Origin: Rhizobium sp. CCGE 510
GTDB lineage: Bacteria > Pseudomonadota > Alphaproteobacteria > Rhizobiales > Rhizobiaceae
Length of the DNA: 64,000 nt
Direction of reading: 5' to 3'
Assembly (NCBI RefSeq): GCF_000292525.1
Contig: NZ_AEYF01000012.1
Span: 1-64,000, forward strand
Shown: piece after piece, positions 42,685 to 52,398 of the stretch
Layout of the letters: every line of letters begins with the position of its first letter
Numbering within the stretch: the stretch's first letter is position 1
Program-made: the position numbers and the translations under genes
Notes under the pieces: generated by a model
What the model saw: the letters and a program-made list of their open reading frames with translations, nothing else
The model's database searches: none
Told to the model about the DNA's origin: nothing

Positions 42685-44583
42685 TCAGGTCGCCGACTGC
42701 GTCGCCGTCGTCTCTTCCAGTACGTCTTCGGGAATATCGTCGAAGGAGGAATAGTTGAGGTTATAGAGCTTGGAATAGAGCTTGCCGTTTTTCATTAGCT
42801 GCCGGTGATTGCCGCTCTCGATGATTTCGCCGTTCTGCAGCACGATGATGCGGTCGGCTTCGCGGATTGTCGCCAGGCGGTGGGCGATGACGAGGCCGGT
42901 GCGGTTTTCGAGCAGCTTGACCAGCGCCTTCTGGATCAGCATCTCGGTATAGCTGTCGATATTGGCGGTCGCCTCGTCGAGCACGAGGATCTTCGCGTCC
43001 GCCACCAAAGCGCGGGCAAAGCTTAAAAGCTGGCGCTGGCCGAGCGAAAGATTGCCGCCGCGCTCGCCGAGAATGCTGTCGTAACCATCGGGCAGGCGCA
43101 TGACGAATTCGTGGGCGCCGACGGCCTTGGCCGCCTCGATCACCTGTTCGCGCGTCGCCTCCAGCTTGTGGTAGCGGATGTTTTCGAAGACCGTGCCGGT
43201 GAAGAGAAAAGGTTCCTGCAGCACCATGGCGATCTGCGCCCCGAGCGAATCTTGCGTCAAGTTGCGCACATCGTGGCCGCCAACCAGCACCTGGCCTTGC
43301 TGCACGTCATAGAAGCGGTGGATCAGCGACATGCAGCTGGATTTGCCGGACCCGGTCGGCCCGACCAGCGCCACCGTCTCGCCGGGATTGACCTTGAAAT
43401 TCACATGTTTCAGCACCGGATGTTTCGGATTGTAGCCGAAGACGACGTCCTTGAATTCGACCGAGCCGTCCATGTCGCGCGACAGCGCCTTGGCATCCGG
43501 CGCGTCCTTGATGTCGACCGGCACGTCGAGCACTTCGGTCAGCCGCTGGCCGGAGGCCATGGCGCGCTGCATCACCGAATATTGCAGCGTCAGTGAACGG
43601 ATCGGGTCGAAGAAGCGCTGGATGTAAAACAGGAAGGCGACGAGCACGCCGACATCGAGCGCCTGGTTGAGAACGCGAGCGCCACCGACGATGATGACCA
43701 GCGCCATCGCCACGCCGGTCAGGCTGTCGACGATCGGCACCATCACCTGCGCATAACGCGCCGCCGTCAGATGCGTCCTGAGGTTTGCATGCGCCTTGTC
43801 GTCGTAAAGCGTGAAGTTCACGACCTGCCGGTCCATGCTCTGGACGGCGCGCACGCCATGGATGGCTTCGGCAAGGGCGCCGGCCGCAACCGAATTGGTT
43901 TCGTGGGCGGCCATGAAGGACTTGCGGGCGAGCGGCAGCCAGAACAGGCGCACGATGAACAGCACCGGCAGCACCGAGAGCGTCAGCAGCCCCAGCTTGA
44001 AATCGAGATAGAGCATCACGAAGACGATGCCGAAGAGCAGCACGATATCGCCGACCGAGAGCACCGAGGTTTCGAGGAACTCCTGCATCGAGTTGACGTC
44101 GCCCTGCAGGCGCGACATCAGCCGTCCCACCTCGGTCTTGTCCATGAAGGAGAGCGAGACGCGCTGGAGATGCGAAAACATCGCCCTGCGGATATCGAAG
44201 AGCACGTCTTCCGCCACGCCGCCGACCAGCGTCTCCTGGGCGTAGCTTGCCGCATAGTTGATTGATATGGCGATCGCGAAGGCGGCGATCGACCAGACCA
44301 AGGCCGACGAGTTGCCGCCCGGCGACATGCCGTGGTCGATGGCATAGCGGATGATCAGCGGGATCAGCAATTGCATCATCGTGAAGGTCAGGACGGCGAC
44401 GACCGAGAAGAGGACCTGGCGACGATAGGGACGAACGAAAGCCCAGATGCGCTTGACGATATTGCCGTCGAAGGCCTTGCCGAACATCTCCTCCTCGACG
44501 CGATGCGAACCGACCACCGCCCGCGGCGGGCGGCGGCCATCCTCGCGGACGTCGGGACGCTCGGTTTCCAGTTCCTCGGCCAT
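42685..44583 (-). CDS. ABC exporter half-transporter (permease fused to ATPase), second of a pair
   Basis: A 632-residue protein. Six membrane spans lie at about 40-330, followed by a full ATPase: Walker A GPTGSGKSS near 405, Q-loop MVLQEPFLF, signature LSLGQRQ near 505, Walker B ILVLDEATANID near 530 and H-loop IAHRL. The signature is LSLGQ in place of LSGGQ, a mild variant. ATG 44583 has AGGAGG 6 bases upstream. With the next gene upstream it should form a heterodimeric exporter of the BmrCD/MsbA-like type. Substrate unknown; lipid or drug are the usual options. Confidence 0.88.
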   Translation of the reverse strand: MAEELETERPDVREDGRRPPRAVVGSHRVEEEMFGKAFDGNIVKRIWAFVRPYRRQVLFSVVAVLTFTMMQLLIPLIIRYAIDHGMSPGGNSSALVWSIAAFAIAISINYAASYAQETLVGGVAEDVLFDIRRAMFSHLQRVSLSFMDKTEVGRLMSRLQGDVNSMQEFLETSVLSVGDIVLLFGIVFVMLYLDFKLGLLTLSVLPVLFIVRLFWLPLARKSFMAAHETNSVAAGALAEAIHGVRAVQSMDRQVVNFTLYDDKAHANLRTHLTAARYAQVMVPIVDSLTGVAMALVIIVGGARVLNQALDVGVLVAFLFYIQRFFDPIRSLTLQYSVMQRAMASGQRLTEVLDVPVDIKDAPDAKALSRDMDGSVEFKDVVFGYNPKHPVLKHVNFKVNPGETVALVGPTGSGKSSCMSLIHRFYDVQQGQVLVGGHDVRNLTQDSLGAQIAMVLQEPFLFTGTVFENIRYHKLEATREQVIEAAKAVGAHEFVMRLPDGYDSILGERGGNLSLGQRQLLSFARALVADAKILVLDEATANIDSYTEMLIQKALVKLLENRTGLVIAHRLATIREADRIIVLQNGEIIESGNHRQLMKNGKLYSKLYNLNYSSFDDIPEDVLEETTATQSAT

Positions 44584-44635
44584 CTCATTCCTCCTGCGGC
44601 CATTGCATCTGGCGGCTCGCATGTTCATTGCTTGT

Positions 44636-44799
44636 CCTCTTCTCCTCAGCGGGGAGAAGGTGCCTGAAGGGCGGATGAGGGGGCCGCACGGCACGCTCTT
44701 ATTTGCCCTTCGCTTCCGCTCAGCGCACTCGTCGCTATCGCGACTCGCCCCCTCATCGCCTCGCTTTGCTCGGCACTTCTCCCCGATGGGCAGAAGAGG
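44636..44799. repeat. 164-bp compound palindrome (RIME-like) between two ABC genes
   Basis: Outer arms CCTCTTCT/AGAAGAGG, then CGGGGAGAAGGTGCC against GGCACTTCTCCCCG, then GGATGAGGGGGC against GCCCCCTCATC. The inner sequence shares a block with 840-888. It fills the gap between the paired exporter genes and could set their relative expression by RNA folding. Confidence 0.75.
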
Positions 44800-44802
44800 G
44801 AA

Positions 44803-46656
44803 TTACGCGCTCAACACTTCGTCGCCCGGCCGGACCTGCAGGTCGTAGAGCGCCTTGTAGCGCCCGCCGAGCGACAGCAGCGCCTGATGGGTGCCGCGCT
44901 CGACGATCCGGCCGTCTTCGACGAACAGGATCTGGTCGGCATGCATCAACGAGCTCAGGCGATGGGCGACGATGATCGTCACCCGGTCGGCGGCATAGCG
45001 GCGCATGGCGCTGCGGATGCGCTGTTCGGTGGCCGCGTCGATCGCCGCCGTCGAATCGTCGAACACCATCACCGCCGGCTTCAGCATCAGCGCGCGGGCG
45101 ATCGAAAGACGCTGCCGCTGGCCGCCGGACAGTGAAACGCCGCGTTCGCCGACGACCGTGTCGTAGCCTGTGGGCAGGCCGAGCACGTAATTATGCAGCT
45201 GGGCGCTCTCACTGGCGCGTTCGATGCGGCCTTCCTTTGCCCAGGGGTCGCCATAGGCGATGTTGTTTTCGATCGTTGTCGTGAACAGGAAGGAATCCTG
45301 CTGCACAACGGCAATCGCCCGGCGCAGCGATTGCAGCGTCGCCTTGCGGATATCCTGGCCGTCGATGGTGATCTTGCCGCCGCTGACGTCGTAGAAGCGC
45401 GGGATCAGATGGGCGATCGTCGACTTGCCGCTCCCGGGAGGCCCGACGATGCCGATCGTCTGGCCGCGCCTGGCTTCGAAGGAGACGTCGTGGAGCACGG
45501 TGCGCTTTTCCGAACCGGGATAGGCGAAGCTGACATTTTCGAAGCGCAGCACGCCGTCGGTCACCGCCAATTCCCTGGCATCCGGAGCGTCCTTGATCGA
45601 TATGTCGAGGTCGAGCAGGTTGAAGAGCCGTGAGCCGCAGGTGGAGGCGCGGGCAAAGGCATTGACCATCAGGCCGAGCTGGCGCACCGGCATCTGCAAA
45701 ATGGTCATGAAGGTCAGGAAGGAGGCGAGCGTGCCGACGGTGATCTCGCCCGACATCACCTTGCCGCCGCCGACGAAAAGCACCAGGCCCATCGCCGTGA
45801 AGAAGGAGAAGGTCATGGCACTGGTATTGAGGACGCGGATGCCGACGCGTTGATGGGCGAGCGCCAATGCATTCTTCGACGCAGCCTCGAATTTCGACAG
45901 CTCATGATCCTGTGCGGCAAAGGCGCGCACGACGCGAATGCCGCCGAGATTCTCCTCCATGATGCGGGTCAGCACCGACAGCCGCTCCTGCAGATCGAGC
46001 CAGGTGGCGCGCAGCCTGAGCTGCGTCACCGAGGAGCGCCAGCCGACGAAAGGCACGAAGGAGAGCGCCAGCAGGCCAAGCACGATATCGGTCGACAGCA
46101 GCATATAGGCGCCGATGCCGATCAGGATCGACAGCAGGATCATCCGGACGAGCGCCGTGGAAAAATACATCCGCACGCCTTCGAGATCGAGCAGGCCGAT
46201 GGTGATCAGATCGCCGGAATGCACGGTGTCGTGGAAGCTGAAGGACAGCCGCTGGATCTTCTCGTAGCAGGCCAACCGCAACTCGTAGCCGATGTGATGG
46301 CCGACGGCTTCGCTGTAATAGTTCTGGACCATGGTGAAGAGGCCGCGCAGCACGCTGGCGCCGAGCAGGAGCAGCGCCGTGGTCAAAAGCGCGTCCTGCG
46401 CCGCCTGGCCCGCTGCGCCGCCGCTCATCGCCATCTGCGTGTGGTCGACCGCCTGGCCGAGAAGGCGGGGGATCATTAGCTGGAAGGTGGAAGCGACCAG
46501 CGTGGCGCCGATCGCAAAGCCTGATTGCCAGGGGTGGCGGAAGGCCATCATGGTGATGCGCACCAATGTGAAGAGGCCTCGGCCCCAGCCTGCCGCAGTT
46601 GCAAGCGCCATCGAAGCCGAAGGCTTCGTCGCGCGTGTTAACGCATCGCTGCTCAC
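44803..46656 (-). CDS. ABC exporter half-transporter (permease fused to ATPase), first of a pair
   Basis: A protein of about 617 residues. Six spans lie at about 30-320. ATPase motifs are complete: Walker A GPPGSGKST near 405, VVQQDSFLF, signature LSGGQRQ near 510, Walker B VMVFDDSTAAID near 533 and VAHRLSS. The Walker B carries Asp (DDS) where the catalytic Glu is usual, so this site may be the degenerate one of an asymmetric heterodimer with the downstream gene, which has Glu. Start uncertain: GTG 46656 follows GGAAAAA; ATG 46611 and ATG 46764 are alternatives. Confidence 0.85.
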   Translation of the reverse strand: MSSDALTRATKPSASMALATAAGWGRGLFTLVRITMMAFRHPWQSGFAIGATLVASTFQLMIPRLLGQAVDHTQMAMSGGAAGQAAQDALLTTALLLLGASVLRGLFTMVQNYYSEAVGHHIGYELRLACYEKIQRLSFSFHDTVHSGDLITIGLLDLEGVRMYFSTALVRMILLSILIGIGAYMLLSTDIVLGLLALSFVPFVGWRSSVTQLRLRATWLDLQERLSVLTRIMEENLGGIRVVRAFAAQDHELSKFEAASKNALALAHQRVGIRVLNTSAMTFSFFTAMGLVLFVGGGKVMSGEITVGTLASFLTFMTILQMPVRQLGLMVNAFARASTCGSRLFNLLDLDISIKDAPDARELAVTDGVLRFENVSFAYPGSEKRTVLHDVSFEARRGQTIGIVGPPGSGKSTIAHLIPRFYDVSGGKITIDGQDIRKATLQSLRRAIAVVQQDSFLFTTTIENNIAYGDPWAKEGRIERASESAQLHNYVLGLPTGYDTVVGERGVSLSGGQRQRLSIARALMLKPAVMVFDDSTAAIDAATEQRIRSAMRRYAADRVTIIVAHRLSSLMHADQILFVEDGRIVERGTHQALLSLGGRYKALYDLQVRPGDEVLSA

Positions 46657-46887
46657 GGTATTTTTTCCAATAGATGTGTGGTCGGACGCTGGCCCGAAAA
46701 GACGGCAAATCCATGAAGGGATTGATTGCGCCTTCACTTTTGCCGATTCCATTTGGGGGTTCAAGTAAAGAATTCACCAACTGGTTATTTTTACGTGAGG
46801 TCTGCTCGCGAGCCGGCGGGAACAATCGCCGCCTGGGTTGGTTGCAAGAGGCAAACCCTGTCAGGCACCCGTTACCGGAGAGAGACC

Positions 46888-47499
46888 ATGCCGCTGAAAG
46901 CCCTCGCTCTTAACGCAACACTGAAGACCAGCAATGCCAAGGAGGCGTCTTCGTGCGACCGGATGATCGGCCTCATCGACAAGGCGCTGTCGGCCTACGA
47001 CGTCAACACCGAAGTGCTTCGGCTTGCCGATTTCAACGTCAAGCCGGGCGTCACATCAGACGAAGGCCCCGGCGATGATTGGCCTGATATCCGCGCCAAG
47101 GTGCTCGCCGCCGATATCCTGCTGATGGCGACGCCGATCTGGCTCGGTCAGCCCTCCAGCGTCTGCAAGCGGGCACTGGAGCGCATGGACGCCTTCCTCG
47201 ACGAGACCGACGATCAGGGCCGCATGGTTTCCTATGGCCGGGTCGCCGCCGTTGCCGTCGTCGGCAATGAGGACGGCGCCCATCATGTATCGGCCGAGCT
47301 TTTCCAGGCGCTGAACGATGTCGGCTTCACCATTCCGGCGAGCGCGGTCGCCTATTGGGTCGGCGAGGCGATGGGTTCCACCAATTTCGTCGATCTCGAC
47401 AAGGTGCCGAAGGTGGTGACGACGGCCGTCGACATGCTGGCGCGCAACACGGCGCATTTGGCCGGCCTGCTGAAGGCGAAGCAATATCCGGGCGAGTGA
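46888..47499 (+). CDS. NAD(P)H-dependent FMN reductase / flavodoxin-fold protein
   Basis: A 203-residue protein with a flavodoxin-like fold. LALNATLKTSNAKEASS (5-21) is the FMN phosphate loop; MATPIWLGQPSSVCKRALERMD near residue 78 is the flavin-binding loop of the NADPH-dependent FMN reductase family. Such enzymes reduce quinones, azo dyes or free flavin. GGAG lies about 8 bases before ATG 46888. It is divergent from the ABC exporter genes and stands alone. The family is clear; the substrate is not. Confidence 0.85.
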   Translation: MPLKALALNATLKTSNAKEASSCDRMIGLIDKALSAYDVNTEVLRLADFNVKPGVTSDEGPGDDWPDIRAKVLAADILLMATPIWLGQPSSVCKRALERMDAFLDETDDQGRMVSYGRVAAVAVVGNEDGAHHVSAELFQALNDVGFTIPASAVAYWVGEAMGSTNFVDLDKVPKVVTTAVDMLARNTAHLAGLLKAKQYPGE

Positions 47500-47548
47500 C
47501 GCCGTCGACGTCTCTAACGTATCTTATTTTTCAATGACTTGAATCACC

Positions 47549-47570
47549 ATGGCAATAAACCTCTTGCCAT
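47549..47570. promoter_or_regulatory. Inverted repeat downstream of the flavin reductase gene
   Basis: ATGGCAA-N8-TTGCCAT, perfect 7-bp arms, 50 bases after the stop; no T-run. A second inverted repeat, CAACGCAT/ATGCGTTG (47708-47715, 47729-47736), lies 50 bases before the next gene. Either could be a regulator site. The rest of 47500-47783 shows nothing. Confidence 0.3.
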
Positions 47571-47783
47571 GCGCGCCATTTAGCGCTTTCATACACGACT
47601 AGTTTAATAGACTATAGATGGGCGTGATTGTTCCGCTCGTGCATGTCCGGGGCTTCGGCTCTGACCTCGATCCTGCGGCAGGTCGTGAATGGCCGCATGA
47701 ACCTCATCAACGCATGATCCGCTGTTTTATGCGTTGAAACCTCGATCGACCCACGGTGCGGATGAAGCCGCAAAGGAGTTGCG

Positions 47784-49190
47784 ATGACGGTTCAGGGACT
47801 TTTTTCGGCGCGCGCCAATGCGGCGGCGCAGATATCCGCGGTGCCGCGCATTGCCATCGTCGGACGCGGCTTTTCCGGTATGATGACGGCGATCGCGCTG
47901 ATGAAGACGGTGCGCGCGCCCTTCCACCTGCAGTTGTTCGATCCGAATTCTTCGGTCAGCGGCGGGCAGGCGCTGGCGTCAGTGCGCGCCTCGACGATCC
48001 TCAACACCCGCGTGCGCGATCTCTCGGTCTCGGTCGGTGACAGCGACGATTTCAACGACTGGCTTTGCAGCAATGCCGCCTTTCGCGCCGCCGTGCCGGC
48101 CGCCATTCCCGGTTTCCGGCAGATTTTCGTGCCGAAGGAAATCTTCAGCGATTATGTCTACCAGCGGTTTTCCGAAGCGCTGGCCGCGCGCAGGGATATT
48201 ACCGTTCAGGTCTGCAACGATCCGGTGGTGGCGATCCGCAGGAGCCACGGCAACCGTTTCCTGCTTGAAAGCGCCAATCCCGCCAATCCGCTGTTCGATA
48301 CCGTGATGCTGGCCACCGGCTACGGCCTGAACGATCCGGATATCGGCGGTGAGCAGGCTTCGCCGGTCAGGGCCCAGCGCCTGGTGGCGCGGCCGCATAC
48401 GGTGCTGCTCGGCAGCGGCATTCGCGTCGTCGACCAGTTGCTGCAGTTGCGCGATGCCGGTTATGCCGGCCAGGTGACGATCATTTCCCGCCGCGGTTTC
48501 CTGCCGCAGAGCCATACGCCGAATTCCGCCGATCCGCTGTTCCCGGCCGAAGCGCTGCCTGAGAGCCTGCCTGAGATCGTGCGTTTCATCCGCCAGGCCT
48601 GTCGCGAGGCGGAGGACGACGGCCGAAGCTGGCAATCGGTGATGAACGGCCTCAGGAGACATGCCCGCTCGCTCTGGCGCTCGCTGCCGGCGCGCGACAA
48701 ACATCAGTTCAACCGGCATTTGCGGGCGATCTACGACAGCCACCGTAACCGCCTGCCGGAGGCCATGCACCTGCGGCTGAAACGCGAGCTTGCCGAGGGC
48801 CGCACGGTGCTGCGACGCGGCCGCGCCGGCCGCCGGGGCTTGAGCGGCCTGTTCTTCACGCCGGCCGGTTCCTCTGCCGAAGAGGTCGTCCAGGCCGAGC
48901 GCATCATCGATTGCCGTTGTCAGGCGCCGGACCTTTCGGCGCCGCTGATTGAGAGCCTGTTTTCCGCCGGCCTCGCCATGCCCGACGAACTCTCGCTCGG
49001 GCTGGCGGTCAATGCCCGCGGCGAGCCATTCCTGGAGGACGGTTCGACCGTCGCTGGGCTCTTTGCCATTGGCCCGCTCGGCCTCGGCAGCCTGCCCGAT
49101 ATCGATCTGGTGCCGGAAATCGTCTCGCAGGCCTATGCCGCTGCCGAGAGCGTCGGCGCGCGGTTCTATCCGCAAGTGAAGGCCGTTTGA
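47784..49190 (+). CDS. FAD/NAD(P)-binding protein (YdhS-like)
   Basis: A 468-residue protein with an N-terminal dinucleotide-binding motif IAIVGRGFSGMMTAIAL (residues 23-39) and a second motif VMLATGYG near 175. The pattern (FDPNSSVSGGQALAS near 53, then VLLGSGIRVVDQLLQL near 208) is that of the FAD-NAD(P)-binding family that includes E. coli YdhS and HpnW-like proteins. It has neither a Cys redox pair nor a membrane segment. Members have been proposed to be oxidoreductases or sensors, but no reaction is established. Single gene, with GGAG 6-9 bases upstream. Confidence 0.8.
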   Translation: MTVQGLFSARANAAAQISAVPRIAIVGRGFSGMMTAIALMKTVRAPFHLQLFDPNSSVSGGQALASVRASTILNTRVRDLSVSVGDSDDFNDWLCSNAAFRAAVPAAIPGFRQIFVPKEIFSDYVYQRFSEALAARRDITVQVCNDPVVAIRRSHGNRFLLESANPANPLFDTVMLATGYGLNDPDIGGEQASPVRAQRLVARPHTVLLGSGIRVVDQLLQLRDAGYAGQVTIISRRGFLPQSHTPNSADPLFPAEALPESLPEIVRFIRQACREAEDDGRSWQSVMNGLRRHARSLWRSLPARDKHQFNRHLRAIYDSHRNRLPEAMHLRLKRELAEGRTVLRRGRAGRRGLSGLFFTPAGSSAEEVVQAERIIDCRCQAPDLSAPLIESLFSAGLAMPDELSLGLAVNARGEPFLEDGSTVAGLFAIGPLGLGSLPDIDLVPEIVSQAYAAAESVGARFYPQVKAV

Positions 49191-49206
49191 AAATTTGAGG
49201 TGCCTC

Positions 49207-49232
49207 GGAACCATCCGCCCCGCCGCTGCGTT
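49207..49232 (+). promoter_or_regulatory. EcfG/RpoE2-type general stress promoter before the hybrid kinase
   Basis: GGAAC (49207-49211) and CGTT (49229-49232) are separated by 17 bases, 28 bases before the ATG. Matches the consensus of the general stress sigma factor. Confidence 0.75.
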
Positions 49233-49260
49233 ATACAGCGCTGGTGAGTAAGAGGGGCCG

Positions 49261-51189
49261 ATGGAAGTGCTGAATCGACAAGATACGTCCCTTCACGACG
49301 AGGGGCGCTTTCGTCTTCTGGTCGATGCCATCACCGACTACGCCATCTATATGCTCAGTCCCGAAGGCATCGTCACCAGTTGGAATACCGGCGCTCAGCG
49401 CTTCAAAGGTTACAAGCCTTCTGAAATTCTCGGCGAGCATTTTTCCCGTTTCTATCTGGAAGAGGACCGCGCCGCGGGCATTCCGGAGCGCGCGCTCGCA
49501 ACCGCGAAAGAGCATGGCCGGTTCGAAGGCGAAGGCTGGCGCCAACGCAAGGATGGAACCCGCTTCTGGGCGCATGTGATCATCGACCCGATCCGCCGTC
49601 CCTCCGGCGAGCTGATCGGTTACGCCAAGATCACCCGGGACCTGACCGAGCGCAGAGCCGCCGAAAAGGCAATCCGCCAGAGTGAGGAACAGTTCCGCCG
49701 GCTGGTCCAGGGGGTATCGGATTATGCGATCTATATGCTCGATCCCGACGGCAATGTCAGCAGCTGGAATTTCGGCGCCGAGCGGATCAAGGGCTATCGG
49801 CCGAAAGAAATCATCGGCCGGCATTTCTCGACATTCTATACGCCCGAGGACCGTGCCGCCGGCGTGCCGCAGACGGCGCTCGGCATCGCGCGCGCCGAAG
49901 GCCGGTTCGAAAGAGAAGGCTGGCGCGTCCGCAAGGACGGCACCCGCTTCTGGGCCAGCGTCGTCATCGATGTCATCCGCGACGACGAAGGCGATGTGCT
50001 CGGTTTCGCCAAGATCACCCGCGATATCACCGAGAAGATGGAAACCCAGCGGGCGCTCGAGCAGGCGCGCGAAGAACTCTTCCAGTCGCAGAAGATGGAG
50101 GCGATCGGGCAATTGACCGGTGGCATCGCCCATGATTTCAACAATCTGCTGATGGCCGTCCTCGGCAGTCTCGAAATCCTGAAGAAACGCATGCCGCAGG
50201 ATCTGTCGCTGACATCGCTGGTTGATAATGCCATGCAGGGCGCCCAGCGCGGCGCGGCGCTGACGCAGCGCATGCTGGCCTTTTCCCGCCGGCAGGAACT
50301 GCATATGGAGCCGATCGACGTCTCCGGCCTGGTCCGTGGCATGATGGATATGCTGAGCCGTTCGCTCGGCCCCCTCACCAGGATAGAGACCTCTTTCCCC
50401 GTCAGGCTTCCGACGATCCTAACCGATCCGAACCAGTTGGAGATGGCGATCCTCAACCTCGTCGTCAACGCCCGCGATGCCATGCCGTCCGGCGGGAGGA
50501 TCGTGCTTCGCGCGTCCGAGGAATCCGTGCCGTCAGGCAAGGGTCCGCTGCCGCCTGGCCGCTACGTAAGAATCGCGGTGATCGATGAAGGCGAGGGCAT
50601 GGATGCAAAGACGGTGGAGCAGGCAACGACGCCGTTCTTCACCACCAAGGGCGTCGGCAAGGGCACCGGTCTCGGGCTTTCCATGGTCCAGGGCCTTGCG
50701 TCCCAGTCCGGCGGCCGCCTCATGCTGAAAAGCAGTCTTGGCGAAGGCACCACGGCCGAATTGTGGTTCCCGGTCGTCAGTGTCGAGCGGACAGCCGAGG
50801 TCGCCACCGACCTACCGCAACGCAGTGAAAATGCGTCGCGCCAGCTGCGCATCGTCGCCGTTGATGACGATGGTCTGGTCCTGATGAATACGACGCTGAT
50901 GCTCGAGGATCTCGGGCACACCGTGTTCGAGGCGATGGCGGGTCCTGAGGCGCTTGAGATCATGCGCACACAGCCGGTCGATCTGGTGATCTGCGACCAT
51001 GCTATGCCGCGCATGACGGGGGCTGAACTCGCCGAGGCGATCCGCGAGGAATGGCCTGAGATGCCGATCATTCTCGCAACCGGGTACGCTGAACTTCCCG
51101 AAGGTACGGGCATCGGCAATCTGCCCCGGCTCGGCAAGCCTTTCTCGCAGGCGCAACTCGCCGAAGCGATCAGCCGGGTCGCTTCTTAA
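49261..51189 (+). CDS. PAS-PAS hybrid sensor histidine kinase with receiver domain
   Basis: A 642-residue cytoplasmic protein. Two PAS domains (about 14-130 and 145-260) are tandem copies sharing long stretches such as DRAAG and RKDGTRFWA. A coiled linker leads to HisKA with His291 (IAHDFNNLL), an ATPase domain (N-box NLVVNARDA near 402, GTGLGLSM near 468), and a C-terminal receiver with Asp579 (DLVICDHAMP) and Lys627 (GKP). No membrane spans, so the signal is internal, for example redox or light through a PAS cofactor. The EcfG-type promoter upstream suggests a place in the general stress network. Confidence 0.92.
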   Translation: MEVLNRQDTSLHDEGRFRLLVDAITDYAIYMLSPEGIVTSWNTGAQRFKGYKPSEILGEHFSRFYLEEDRAAGIPERALATAKEHGRFEGEGWRQRKDGTRFWAHVIIDPIRRPSGELIGYAKITRDLTERRAAEKAIRQSEEQFRRLVQGVSDYAIYMLDPDGNVSSWNFGAERIKGYRPKEIIGRHFSTFYTPEDRAAGVPQTALGIARAEGRFEREGWRVRKDGTRFWASVVIDVIRDDEGDVLGFAKITRDITEKMETQRALEQAREELFQSQKMEAIGQLTGGIAHDFNNLLMAVLGSLEILKKRMPQDLSLTSLVDNAMQGAQRGAALTQRMLAFSRRQELHMEPIDVSGLVRGMMDMLSRSLGPLTRIETSFPVRLPTILTDPNQLEMAILNLVVNARDAMPSGGRIVLRASEESVPSGKGPLPPGRYVRIAVIDEGEGMDAKTVEQATTPFFTTKGVGKGTGLGLSMVQGLASQSGGRLMLKSSLGEGTTAELWFPVVSVERTAEVATDLPQRSENASRQLRIVAVDDDGLVLMNTTLMLEDLGHTVFEAMAGPEALEIMRTQPVDLVICDHAMPRMTGAELAEAIREEWPEMPIILATGYAELPEGTGIGNLPRLGKPFSQAQLAEAISRVAS

Positions 51190-51222
51190 GGAGCGTAAAT
51201 CCGGCGAACCTTTCCGGGCGCT

Positions 51223-52398
51223 CTACGCGCGAAGCTTCTCGTCGCCATTGTCCCGGATGACAGTTCGGCCGCCGTCTTCGCCAAGCTCACTCGCCGCGGC
51301 TGCACTTGCGCCGCTCAGGAGCCGTTTTTCGGTCTGTTTCAGATCAAGGATCGCGCGTTCGATTTGCTCAGCCGGACTGTCTTGCTCAGCGACGCGCCGC
51401 CGATGCTGCTGCCACAAGCCGACCAGCAGGCGTCGGCTCGGGATTTCGATCGTCTCATGAATGAACCATGCTCCCAATGCCGCAATGAAAAGTGTCACCA
51501 CGATGAGCGCCGGCTCTGGCATCAGATCACCGAAAGTCCGACGTGCCAGGAACATTGTGGGGACGTGGAAAAGATAGAGTGAGAAGCTGATCGTCCCCAA
51601 AAACCGCACAGGTGCAGCTGCCAGGATATGGGCTGCGATGGGAGGTTGTCGCGCGACGAGCACCACGATGACAGCTGCGGCGGCCGCGCCTTGCAGGCTC
51701 CAGAATTCAGGGGAAAAACTCGGCGCGACATGCCTGTAAGTGAAGAACACCGCCAGAAGCAACAGCGTGAAAATTCCCGTAAACGCAGATGGCCTCCATC
51801 GATCCCAGCGGGAATGCATCATCCCGGCAAGTGCGCCGAATAGAAAGTAAGGGAGCTTCGAAACGAGTAGGATTCCAGGGCCTGGCAATTCCAGCAGGCC
51901 ATCCACGACGACGAGCACTGCGAAGCCGACGATCACGCCGCTATAGCGGTGCGGTCGGGCTAAGCAAAGCCATAGGATTGGGAACAGCAGATAGAATTGA
52001 ATTTCGGGTGGAATCGACCAGAAAACGCCACTTGAGCCCAGAAGAAGGACATGGCGCACAAAGTCCGTGCCGCCGATGATAGGCTGAACGAAGTTCAGAT
52101 CCTGAATGCCAGAGAGCATCGCCACGAGCAGAACGGCAGCCAGATAAACCGGATAGATGCGGGCAAATCGGCTCACCAGAAAATCCAGGACGTTTTCTTT
52201 GGTCACCGGCCGTGAACCGTAGAGATGGGCCATCAGAAAGCCACTGAGGGCAAAGAACAAGCCGACGGCTTCGCTGCCCATGGTCATTGAATACAAGGAT
52301 GCACTTGGAAAGATAAGTCCGACATGCGCTTGAACGACCAGCAGCGCGGCGATACCGCGCAGGCCATCGAGACTGGGGATGTAATCCGGCCGGTTCAT
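51223..52398 (-). CDS. Acyltransferase-3 family membrane protein (OafA/ExoZ-like)
   Basis: A 391-residue protein with about ten spans. The start YIPSLDGLRGIAALLVVQAHVG contains the conserved DGLRG and His of the family, which transfers acetyl or other acyl groups to sugars of exopolysaccharide, O-antigen or Nod factors. FFALSGFLMAHLY near residue 50 and RFARIYPVYLAAV near 78 are also typical. The C-terminal 50 residues are hydrophilic. The stretch is less GC-rich than its neighbours, which hints at a separate origin. The convergent hybrid kinase gene ends 33 bases away. Confidence 0.85.
   Translation of the reverse strand: MNRPDYIPSLDGLRGIAALLVVQAHVGLIFPSASLYSMTMGSEAVGLFFALSGFLMAHLYGSRPVTKENVLDFLVSRFARIYPVYLAAVLLVAMLSGIQDLNFVQPIIGGTDFVRHVLLLGSSGVFWSIPPEIQFYLLFPILWLCLARPHRYSGVIVGFAVLVVVDGLLELPGPGILLVSKLPYFLFGALAGMMHSRWDRWRPSAFTGIFTLLLLAVFFTYRHVAPSFSPEFWSLQGAAAAAVIVVLVARQPPIAAHILAAAPVRFLGTISFSLYLFHVPTMFLARRTFGDLMPEPALIVVTLFIAALGAWFIHETIEIPSRRLLVGLWQQHRRRVAEQDSPAEQIERAILDLKQTEKRLLSGASAAAASELGEDGGRTVIRDNGDEKLRA

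Noticed and set aside
46612..46628. Palindrome CGAAGCC-GAA-GGCTTCG as an operator
   Set aside because: With the preferred GTG start of the ABC gene it lies in coding sequence, and there is no second site.
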